DNA of 6,677 nucleotides from Chloroflexota bacterium. GTDB lineage: Bacteria > Chloroflexota > Dehalococcoidia > SZUA-161 > SpSt-899. Below the pieces are notes generated by a model. The model did no database searches. It was given only the letters and a program-made list of their open reading frames with translations, and was not told the DNA's origin. Where the stretch lies: NCBI GenBank assembly GCA_018657655.1, contig JABHWQ010000376.1, forward strand, positions 1 to 6,677. Direction: 5' to 3'. Positions 1 through 4,876 of the stretch are shown here, in pieces (the stretch's first letter is position 1; every line of letters starts with the position of its first letter). Both the position numbers and the translations under genes were made by a program.

Positions 1-55
1 CCGCGATTTGGCTTCGGCCTGAGTTATGAACGCAGACAAACAGAACCTTTTTCAA
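1..55 (-). CDS. arsC: ArsC / low-molecular-weight tyrosine phosphatase family protein, N-terminal fragment cut by window edge
   Basis: Reading the minus strand from a TTG at 55..53 gives KKVLFVCVHNSGRSQIA after the start residue, and the frame stays open to the window edge. This is the N-terminal beta strand and phosphate-binding loop of the low-molecular-weight phosphatase fold, with the CX5R(S) signature (Cys, five residues, Arg-Ser: C-VHNSG-R-S). The VCVHNSxRSQ form is the one usually seen in thioredoxin-coupled arsenate reductases rather than true tyrosine phosphatases, but the fragment cannot separate the two because the later redox cysteines lie outside. The TTG overlaps the TGA stop of the upstream small gene by 4 bases (TTGA), which suggests translational coupling. 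A GAGG at 69..72 is 13 bases upstream, rather far for a Shine-Dalgarno. There is no in-frame alternative start nearby. It is the last visible gene of the rubrerythrin-flavodiiron operon. The family call is firm; the arsenate reductase function is inference. Confidence 0.82.
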   Translation of the reverse strand, partial: MKKVLFVCVHNSGRSQIA

Positions 56-234
56 TCTTCGATTTCGACCTCTTCCAGTATCATATTTGCTTCATTGCCA
101 CAATTCCGGCAGACGATGGTTGTTTTTTTAGGCTTTTGTTGGTGTTCAGCTACACTGGCTTCTTCTTTGACGATCATATTTGCTTCGTTACCGCAGTTTT
201 CACAGACCATGTTGTGTTGATGTTTGTGCGTCAT
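52..234 (-). CDS. 60-residue tandem CxxC (zinc-ribbon / rubredoxin-knuckle-like) protein
   Basis: A 60-residue acidic protein built from two near-identical halves: CENCGNEANMI at residues 11-21 and CRNCGNEANMI at residues 42-52, each followed by a glutamate-rich tail and joined by a Lys/Gln-rich linker. The N-terminus is histidine-rich (H3, H5, H7). Each half carries only one CxxC knuckle, so the four cysteines (C11, C14, C42, C45) could form one tetra-cysteine Zn or Fe site within a chain, or pair between chains. The ATG at 234 is chosen over an in-frame GTG at 243 because a strong GAGGTG lies 6 bases before the ATG and covers the GTG. The upstream flavodiiron stop codon sits inside that ribosome binding site, 10 bases away. 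No exact family is recognised. The knuckle resembles desulforedoxin, rubredoxin and zinc ribbons, and the position suggests a redox or metal-binding partner of the flavodiiron protein and rubrerythrin (inference). Confidence 0.85.
   Translation of the reverse strand: MTHKHQHNMVCENCGNEANMIVKEEASVAEHQQKPKKTTIVCRNCGNEANMILEEVEIED
80..211 (+). repeat. Diverged direct repeat inside the tandem CxxC gene
   Basis: Bases 80-118 and 173-211 align without gaps at 30 of 39 positions, including 14 identical bases at one end (ATCATATTTGCTTC on the + strand). The copies are 93 bases (31 codons) apart. Many differences fall at third codon positions, so the encoded CxxCGNEANMI is nearly unchanged. This indicates an internal duplication later kept under protein-level selection. 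Confidence 0.8.
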
Positions 235-246
235 TGTGATCACCTC
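235..246 (-). promoter_or_regulatory. Ribosome binding site that fixes the start of the tandem CxxC gene
   Basis: On the minus strand GAGGTG (241..246) precedes ATG 234..232 by six bases. It overlaps the TGA stop of the flavodiiron gene (247..245) and an in-frame GTG at 243. Occlusion of that GTG by the ribosome binding site favours the ATG start and implies termination-reinitiation coupling of the two genes. Confidence 0.7.
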
Positions 247-1423
247 ACTTCATTTTCTTGGCGATGTTGCCGCCAAATTCCACACATTGAGCCAGTTCAG
301 CTTCTTCGGGGACCCATTTGAAGGTAAGATCGTCGGCTATCATTTCAATGCCCATCTCGTCCATTTCTTGCCGGACAGCTTTAGTGGCTCCACCACCCCA
401 ACCGTACGAGCCAAACGTAGCGCCGATTTTATTTTTGGGTTTGAGCCCTTTAAGATAACATAGGAACTCTGCTACAGAAGGGAACATGCCATTGTTTAAG
501 GTTGGCGATCCGATAATCAAAGCTTTGGCATCGAGTACATCGGTCATGATATCGCTTTTGTCAGTGGATGTCAGGTTGTACGATTTGACCTCGATACCTT
601 CTTCCAATAGTCCATCCACAATTGCGCTTGCCATCTTTGCAGTACTGTGCCACATGGAGTCATATACTACTAGGGCTTTATCGATGGTCTTGCCTGCCGC
701 CCAATCAGTATAGGCAGAAATGATCTTGCCCGGATCGGAGCGCCATATAATTCCATGATCCGGAGCTATCGTTTTGATACTCAGTCCGCCAAGCTTGCTT
801 ACAGCCGGAGGAATAAGATGACCAAAAAGCATCAGGATGTTGGCGTAATACTTGGAAGCCTCCTGCATAATAACAGCGGGATCTACTTCATCATCGAACC
901 GCTCGGAAGTTGCCAGATGTTGTCCGAACGCATCGCTGGAAAAGAGAATTTCATCCTGAGGGCAATAGGTAACCATCGAATCAGGCCAATGTAACATTGG
1001 TATTGGTACAAAGGCAAGCTGCCTTTTTCCTAAATCGAGAGTGCTACCTTCTTTCACTGGGATCATTTTACGATCGATATTGAAGTGTTTCTTGAGTCCA
1101 GCCTCGCCACGTTTCTCTGTTGTAATCAGCTCAGCCTTGGGAGCTGCCTGAAGCATCATGGGAAGCGAACCGGAATGATCCATTTCAACGTGGTTTGAGA
1201 CAATGTAATCTATATCTTCAGGATTAATTATTTCTTTGATACGACGCAGCATCTCCGGGAAAAACTGGTGTTTGACCGTATCAATGAGTGCTATTTTCTC
1301 ATCTACGATAAGAAAGGCATTGTATGTTGTGCCTCGGTTCGTGGTGTATCCGTGGAAATTCCTGATATCCCAGTCTATAGCTCCAACCCAGTAAACTCCT
1401 TCGGCGAGTTGTGTTCTACGCAT
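245..1423 (-). CDS. fprA: A-type flavodiiron protein (FprA / rubredoxin:oxygen oxidoreductase family)
   Basis: A 392-residue cytosolic enzyme, the usual length for class A flavodiiron proteins, which reduce O2 to water and in some cases NO to N2O. The N-terminal metallo-beta-lactamase-like domain (about residues 1-245) has the complete diiron ligand set: H78-x-E80-x-D82-H83, H145 (LHWPDS), D164 (SSDAFG) and H223 (PDHG). The C-terminal flavodoxin domain (about 249-392) has the FMN phosphate loop YDSMWHSTAKMA (254-265), the SPTLNNG loop (306-312) and GSYGWGGGA (338-346). There is no fused rubredoxin or flavin reductase domain, so electrons must come from a separate carrier. The start is backed by AAGGAG seven bases upstream. 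It lies 28 bases after rubrerythrin and 10 bases before the tandem CxxC gene, giving an oxygen and peroxide detoxification operon. The sequence does not settle whether O2 or NO is the main substrate. Confidence 0.96.
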   Translation of the reverse strand: MRRTQLAEGVYWVGAIDWDIRNFHGYTTNRGTTYNAFLIVDEKIALIDTVKHQFFPEMLRRIKEIINPEDIDYIVSNHVEMDHSGSLPMMLQAAPKAELITTEKRGEAGLKKHFNIDRKMIPVKEGSTLDLGKRQLAFVPIPMLHWPDSMVTYCPQDEILFSSDAFGQHLATSERFDDEVDPAVIMQEASKYYANILMLFGHLIPPAVSKLGGLSIKTIAPDHGIIWRSDPGKIISAYTDWAAGKTIDKALVVYDSMWHSTAKMASAIVDGLLEEGIEVKSYNLTSTDKSDIMTDVLDAKALIIGSPTLNNGMFPSVAEFLCYLKGLKPKNKIGATFGSYGWGGGATKAVRQEMDEMGIEMIADDLTFKWVPEEAELAQCVEFGGNIAKKMK

Positions 1424-1451
1424 CGTTAGACTCCTTCAGTGCACCAAAATA

Positions 1452-1955
1452 TTAATCAATCTGTTTAAATATCTTTTGAGACATGCCGCAAACCGGACAT
1501 TTTTCCGGGACCTCACCTTCAACAGTGTTCCCGCAATACTGGCAGACGTGGATTGACGTTTCTTCGATGGATTCTCCTTTTTCCACTTTGTCCAGGAACG
1601 CTCCGAACATACCATGATGGATTTCTTCTACCTCGTTCGCTAACTCGAAACTATCTTTTGCTTTCTGGTCTCCATCCGCTTCGGCCTGCTTTATAAATCC
1701 GGGGTACATCTCGGTAAACTCATGGTTTTCACCGCTGACAGCAGCCTTCAGATTCTCTATTGTTGAATTAATGCCTTTGAGAACTTTTAGATGGTTTTTA
1801 GCGTGTACCGTCTCGGCATCTGCTGCTGCCCGGAACAATCGAGCCACCTGTTTGTACCCTTCCTTTTCAGCTTGTTCGGCGAAGAAGAGGTACTTGCGAT
1901 TAGCCTGGCTTTCACCTGCGAAAGCTGCTTGAGCGTTGTCAGTAGTCTGAGTCAT
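1452..1955 (-). CDS. rbr: Rubrerythrin
   Basis: A 167-residue peroxide reductase of the cytosol that uses a diiron site to reduce H2O2 to water with electrons passed through its own rubredoxin-like domain. Residues 1-130 form the ferritin-like four-helix bundle with expected ligands E15 (AGESQANRKY), E48-x-x-H51 (AETVH), E79 and E82 (HEFTEMYP), and E111-x-x-H114 (EEIHH). The last assignment is by motif and could shift by one residue. The C-terminus (about 136-167) is the rubredoxin-like domain with C138-x2-C141 and C153-x2-C156, coordinating one iron. Length and domain order are those of a classic rubrerythrin, not the reversed form. GGAGG lies a few bases upstream of the ATG. It is first in the block, after a 131-base gap holding a candidate promoter and palindromes, and is followed 28 bases later by the flavodiiron gene. 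Confidence 0.97.
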   Translation of the reverse strand: MTQTTDNAQAAFAGESQANRKYLFFAEQAEKEGYKQVARLFRAAADAETVHAKNHLKVLKGINSTIENLKAAVSGENHEFTEMYPGFIKQAEADGDQKAKDSFELANEVEEIHHGMFGAFLDKVEKGESIEETSIHVCQYCGNTVEGEVPEKCPVCGMSQKIFKQID

Positions 1956-2018
1956 CGTTTTCCTCCGTATATTTTAGATTGGTCTTAAATCAGGATAGCG
2001 TATGGAATATTGAGGAGT

Positions 2019-2047
2019 AATAAAATGAAAACAGTAAAATATTACAA
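2019..2047 (-). promoter_or_regulatory. Candidate sigma-70-like promoter of the rubrerythrin operon
   Basis: On the minus strand TTGTAA (2047..2042) and TTTATT (2024..2019) are separated by 17 bases. Each matches four of six consensus positions for -35 and -10 boxes. It lies in the gap upstream of rubrerythrin, would give a leader of roughly 55 bases, and its -35 box falls inside the palindromes at 2034-2055. The region is AT-rich, so a chance match is possible. Confidence 0.3.
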
Positions 2048-2055
2048 ACCTGTAA
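2034..2055. promoter_or_regulatory. Two overlapping perfect dyads, possible operator
   Basis: TTACA-AACC-TGTAA (2042-2055) is a perfect 5-base inverted repeat with a 4-base spacer, and GTAA-AATA-TTAC (2034-2045) is a second perfect dyad sharing TTAC with it. Together they span 22 bases about 80 bases upstream of the rubrerythrin ATG, overlapping the candidate -35 box. This arrangement would suit a dimeric repressor binding in two registers. It matches no operator that I can name with confidence: it is not a clear PerR, FNR or CRP site. Confidence 0.4.
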
Positions 2056-2086
2056 CATTGAAAAGAATTCCGCTTAAACTCTAAAG

Positions 2087-3013
2087 CTATTCAGCCCATA
2101 CGTCAATGCTTCTCATTTGGGAGTCTTCGATCTTGCTTTGAACGATTGGGCCGTGATCGAGTAGAAAATCGCTTGGAGAATCACTAAGGCCATCGTGCCG
2201 AAGTTGCGCTATCAGTAATTGCGATGTTTGCTCCATTAATTGCGCTTTTCGATTGTAATCGTGAGTGGTAACAAGATCGGAAATAAGCCGATAAATTTGG
2301 TCTCCCAATTTAGGTAAATTTTTCGTTGCTCTATGCATCCATTTGTAGAAAGGCCGATATCGCTTGTTCAATAGAAATACAATGGAAATAGTATCGGTGA
2401 TGAATTTGGTCTCTGCCCATTGTGCGGCTACATAATCTTCTCGTTTAACACAGCGTTGATAATTGTACTGCCCCGATTGGGCGATTGTCATGCATCTTGA
2501 AGCTATTTTCTTCAGATGTACATCTTCGGGATAGAAACCCTTCAGTCGATCTCTGAAGGATGTGAAGTCGCCAAGTGGATCGGTGAAGACCTTGCCATTG
2601 GTCGCCGCTGCCAGATTGATCTCGGGGATTCGGCGCCATTCCACCAAGGTCTCAGGAGGATGGTCAAGACCGATGAACTTCCGATAGAATTGTTCAATCT
2701 CGAAAACACCTACACGCCCCCCTCCCCATGAACTCTCTTTCCTGGGACCGAAGCCCTCAAATTCTCCGGGGAGATTTTGCACTTCTTTCTGCAATCCAGG
2801 ACCGATTGTTTCAAAATCGTTTTTAGTTAGCCATAGACAGAAAGAAGGTCCCCAATCGTGATCACGGGATAATTCATCGTCAAATCCGAAACACTCGGAA
2901 CCGTCCCCCACCAAACCAGCGGCGATGTTGTTTTGATGCTCACCGAACTTCTCAGCTATCATCGGAACACCTACTTCAGAGAAGTACCGCTCACATAATT
3001 CAAGTCCATTCAT
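2087..3013 (-). CDS. DUF4037-type nucleotidyltransferase-like protein
   Basis: A 308-residue soluble protein when started at ATG 3013. An N-terminal nucleotidyltransferase-like core is suggested by GDGSECFG (residues 36-43) followed by D51-H-D53-W, the GS...DxD pattern that binds metal and nucleotide in this fold. The rest is mostly helical and rich in aromatic and charged residues, as in DUF4037 proteins. The substrate is unknown, so no reaction is proposed. An in-frame TTG at 3064 would add 17 residues. The ATG is preferred because MNGLELCERYF looks like a usual family N-terminus, and because a good -10-like TATAAC lies inside the extra segment. Neither start has a strong ribosome binding site. 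It is preceded by a TPR gene and followed by the rubrerythrin operon, with gaps longer than elsewhere in the window, so it may be transcribed separately. The family call is moderately sure and the function unknown. Confidence 0.85.
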   Translation of the reverse strand: MNGLELCERYFSEVGVPMIAEKFGEHQNNIAAGLVGDGSECFGFDDELSRDHDWGPSFCLWLTKNDFETIGPGLQKEVQNLPGEFEGFGPRKESSWGGGRVGVFEIEQFYRKFIGLDHPPETLVEWRRIPEINLAAATNGKVFTDPLGDFTSFRDRLKGFYPEDVHLKKIASRCMTIAQSGQYNYQRCVKREDYVAAQWAETKFITDTISIVFLLNKRYRPFYKWMHRATKNLPKLGDQIYRLISDLVTTHDYNRKAQLMEQTSQLLIAQLRHDGLSDSPSDFLLDHGPIVQSKIEDSQMRSIDVWAE

Positions 3014-3044
3014 TGTTGCTCGTTGTCTTGCAATCGTAACCTGT

Positions 3045-3073
3045 GTTATATGATCATGAGCCAACTGCGGAAA
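3045..3073 (-). promoter_or_regulatory. Weak promoter candidate upstream of the DUF4037 gene
   Basis: On the minus strand TATAAC (3050..3045) matches five of six -10 positions, and TTTCCG (3073..3068), 17 bases upstream, matches only three of six -35 positions. A start just downstream would leave a leader of about 25-30 bases before ATG 3013. The rest of the gap 3014-3152 holds only a weak hairpin and no recognisable gene. Confidence 0.22.
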
Positions 3074-3152
3074 ACTAACTAATTTGGTCTATGGCTTGCA
3101 GCAAAACAGAGCTGCCTGCCCGGACTGTTTGGAGCGGGGCTAATGCACCGCG

Positions 3153-4136
3153 CTACTTTTTCTGTAATTGGGAAAGGAGTTCAGAAGCTTTATCACTTTC
3201 CCCTTTCTTTTCGTACACCTTTGCCAGCATATTAACTATACCAATGTAGCGGGGATGGCTTTCTCCCAGAGTTCGCCGACGAAACTCCATTACTTCGGAG
3301 TAGTACTTTTCCTCTTGTTCGTATTCTCCCCAGCGATCGTATACCAATCCAAGATTGGCCATGGCTGCCATATAATCCGGGTGTTCCTTGCCGAACAGTT
3401 CTGAGAAGATATCGATTACTTCTTTGTAAAGCAGTTCGGCATTTTCATATTGCCCGATCACGCAGTATAATCCGCCCAGGCTGTTCAGCCCTGAAGCATA
3501 CAGTGGGTGTTTTCTGCCAACTGTTTCACCATATATTTCCAGTGCTTCTTTGAGAAGCGGCTCGGCTTCTTCGTGTTTGCCCATTGCCCTCAAAGGTCCG
3601 GCAATGTTGTTCAGGCTGGTAGCATAAGGAATATCCTTGTTGCCGCTGCTGCGGACGATTTCGAATGCCTCACGGTGAAGTTTCTCTGCGTCTTCATATC
3701 GCCGCATGTCTTGATATAAGAGTCCCAGATTGTTCAATCCGCTGGCGTATAGGAAATGCTTCTCTCCCAGGCTTTTGGAATAGATGTCTATAGCTTTGCG
3801 GAAAAGGTCTTCGCTTTTAGGATAATCCCCCATCAGTCGATATGTTCCCGCCAGGTTGTTGACGGCAGTAGCGTAGTCGGCATGGTCCTCACCGAGGGTT
3901 GCGGCAAGTACCTTGATGGCATCAGTGTAGGCTTTCTCTGATTTGGCATACTGACCGATTGCCCGGTACAGTCCTCCCAGTTCATTCAACACAGCCCCAG
4001 AAGAATGATGATCCTCTCCGTATTCCTGCATGGTCAATTCAACTGCCTGCAGTAATAACGGCTCAGCTTCTCTGTATTTACCTTGATCAATAAATTGGGT
4101 GATTTGTAAGTTTAGATTCTCAAGATGGTTGCTCAT
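3153..4136 (-). CDS. Tetratricopeptide repeat protein (kinesin-light-chain-like 42-residue repeats)
   Basis: A 327-residue protein made almost wholly of TPR units of the long 42-residue type. The marker glycine before each D/E/KH loop falls at residues 40, 82, 124, 165, 207, 249 and 291, so six spacings are 42, 42, 41, 42, 42 and 42. Typical units read GE(D/K)HxxYAxxxNNLxxxYxxMGxYxxAExLxxxAxxI. No signal peptide, membrane segment or catalytic domain is visible, so it is probably a cytosolic protein-binding scaffold. The ATG lies 9 bases after the ferritin-like stop. A weak GAG about eight bases upstream is the only ribosome binding signal, so coupling to the upstream gene is likely. The partner is unknown; nearest candidates are the ferritin-like protein before it and the nucleotidyltransferase-like protein after it, since DUF4037 genes do occur beside TPR genes (general knowledge, not tested here). 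Confidence 0.93.
   Translation of the reverse strand: MSNHLENLNLQITQFIDQGKYREAEPLLLQAVELTMQEYGEDHHSSGAVLNELGGLYRAIGQYAKSEKAYTDAIKVLAATLGEDHADYATAVNNLAGTYRLMGDYPKSEDLFRKAIDIYSKSLGEKHFLYASGLNNLGLLYQDMRRYEDAEKLHREAFEIVRSSGNKDIPYATSLNNIAGPLRAMGKHEEAEPLLKEALEIYGETVGRKHPLYASGLNSLGGLYCVIGQYENAELLYKEVIDIFSELFGKEHPDYMAAMANLGLVYDRWGEYEQEEKYYSEVMEFRRRTLGESHPRYIGIVNMLAKVYEKKGESDKASELLSQLQKK
3153..4136 (-). repeat. 126-base-period coding repeats of the TPR gene
   Basis: About seven 42-codon units in tandem, diverged at DNA level but recognisable by the repeated Asn-Asn-Leu segments (for example near 3480, 3610, 3730 and 3855). One unit is one codon shorter than the others, between marker glycines 124 and 165. 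Confidence 0.7.
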
Positions 4137-4145
4137 ACAAAAACT

Positions 4146-4601
4146 CTACCATACTTCCGGATAGGCTACATCAACGAAAGCGTTTTCCATCCTGGATTTG
4201 TGAATACGTTCCATGTCTGCCAATTCTAGCAATAATTCCTTTTGTCGTAAATCGGAAGTTGCGCTGGCCATCCAAGTGTACAACTCCATAGCTTGCTGTT
4301 CTTTTTTCATTGCCATGGCGAATGCATCAGCTGGCTTCATATTGGTTGAGAGTTCCGGTTCGTCGATAGATTCTGAAATATTGTATTGGGGAGGTATTTC
4401 TAACGGTAGAGTATTAGGATCGGATCCGTGAAAACTCTCCAGCATGGCTCTATGGTTATTCTCTTCATTGGCCAAATCTGTAAATAGCTCTTTCAGGAAT
4501 GAGTCTTGAAGCTTGGTTGCAGCGTCAATATAGAAATCATGAGCTTTCACTTCGTTACGAATCGCGAATTTGAGTGTTTTCTCATATGCCTTTTGTTCCA
4601 A
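4146..4601 (-). CDS. Ferritin-like diiron protein (rubrerythrin-type bundle without rubredoxin domain)
   Basis: A 151-residue four-helix-bundle protein. It keeps the full rubrerythrin-type ligand pattern: E17 with Y24 (NEVKAHDFY), E47-x-x-H50 (EENNH), E101 with Y108 (KKEQQAMELY), and E131-x-x-H134 (MERIH). It ends shortly after the fourth helix, with no CxxC rubredoxin domain, so it would need an external electron source. Family members act in peroxide reduction or iron handling; which applies here is not visible. The start is TTG at 4601: AAGGGGG sits six bases upstream and fits much better than any later codon. The gene overlaps the end of the mini-cytochrome gene by 20 bases and is followed after 9 bases by the TPR gene. 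Its place directly behind a membrane reductase pair is unlike the separate rubrerythrin operon and suggests a different electron supply (inference). Confidence 0.93.
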   Translation of the reverse strand: MEQKAYEKTLKFAIRNEVKAHDFYIDAATKLQDSFLKELFTDLANEENNHRAMLESFHGSDPNTLPLEIPPQYNISESIDEPELSTNMKPADAFAMAMKKEQQAMELYTWMASATSDLRQKELLLELADMERIHKSRMENAFVDVAYPEVW

Positions 4602-4863
4602 TTGGAACCCCCTTCTTGAATTTGAAATACAGCCTTAGTACAGGAGAGATGAATATGTGTAGTACAAGCAGGCTAATGAATGGAATCTCCAGACTGGTAT
4701 GAATCTTGAATGACTGGACTTTGTCTAAAACGCCAAATGTTAGTGATTCTACAGTCTGGTATTCAGTGATACCAAATCCGGTAATTACATAAAGAAATGT
4801 AACTATCAGGAGTCCCCAACGGACCAGCCTTTTTGTCCATTTGATCCATTGCAGCCATGCCAT
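4582..4863 (-). CDS. Small two-helix cytochrome-b-like membrane protein
   Basis: A 93-residue integral membrane protein. Helix 1 spans about residues 16-33 (WGLLIVTFLYVITGFGIT) and helix 2 about 56-78, with a positively charged end (RLYFKFKKG) that is probably cytoplasmic. H55 and H69 lie 14 residues apart in and just before helix 2, the spacing of haem-ligand histidines in b-type cytochromes, and the LHIFISPVLRLYF segment looks like the second helix of small cytochrome b subunits. With only two helices the haem partner ligands would have to come from a second copy or another subunit. The ATG follows the molybdopterin lipoprotein stop by 13 bases and has only a weak ribosome binding site. By analogy with YedY/YedZ, where a haem membrane protein feeds a molybdoprotein, it is probably the electron-delivering anchor (inference). 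The haem assignment itself rests on the two histidines and context. Confidence 0.8.
   Translation of the reverse strand: MAWLQWIKWTKRLVRWGLLIVTFLYVITGFGITEYQTVESLTFGVLDKVQSFKIHTSLEIPFISLLVLHIFISPVLRLYFKFKKGVPIGTKGI
4599..4614 (-). promoter_or_regulatory. Ribosome binding site inside the mini-cytochrome gene supporting a TTG start
   Basis: AAGGGGG (4614..4608 on the minus strand) lies six bases before TTG 4601..4599. It is embedded in the last codons of the cytochrome-like gene and decides the start of the ferritin-like gene, which therefore overlaps its neighbour by 20 bases. Confidence 0.65.
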
Positions 4864-4876
4864 ATCAATCTACCAT

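Noticed and set aside
1452..1955. Reverse rubrerythrin or fused rubrerythrin variant
   Set aside because: The ferritin-like domain precedes the rubredoxin-like domain and length is that of the classic form.
2070..2086. GCTT/AAGC hairpin just after the DUF4037 stop as a terminator
   Set aside because: Only four base pairs and no T-run follows directly; too weak to support.
3098..3115. GCAGC-N8-GCTGC hairpin after the TPR gene as a terminator
   Set aside because: The stem is only five base pairs with an eight-base loop and no T-run follows on the minus strand, so it does not meet the pattern of an intrinsic terminator.
2087..4136. Toxin-antitoxin reading of the nucleotidyltransferase-like and TPR genes (MNT/HEPN type)
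   Set aside because: The DUF4037 protein is about 300 residues, much larger than MNT antitoxins, and the TPR protein has no HEPN RxxxxH motif or comparable toxin fold.
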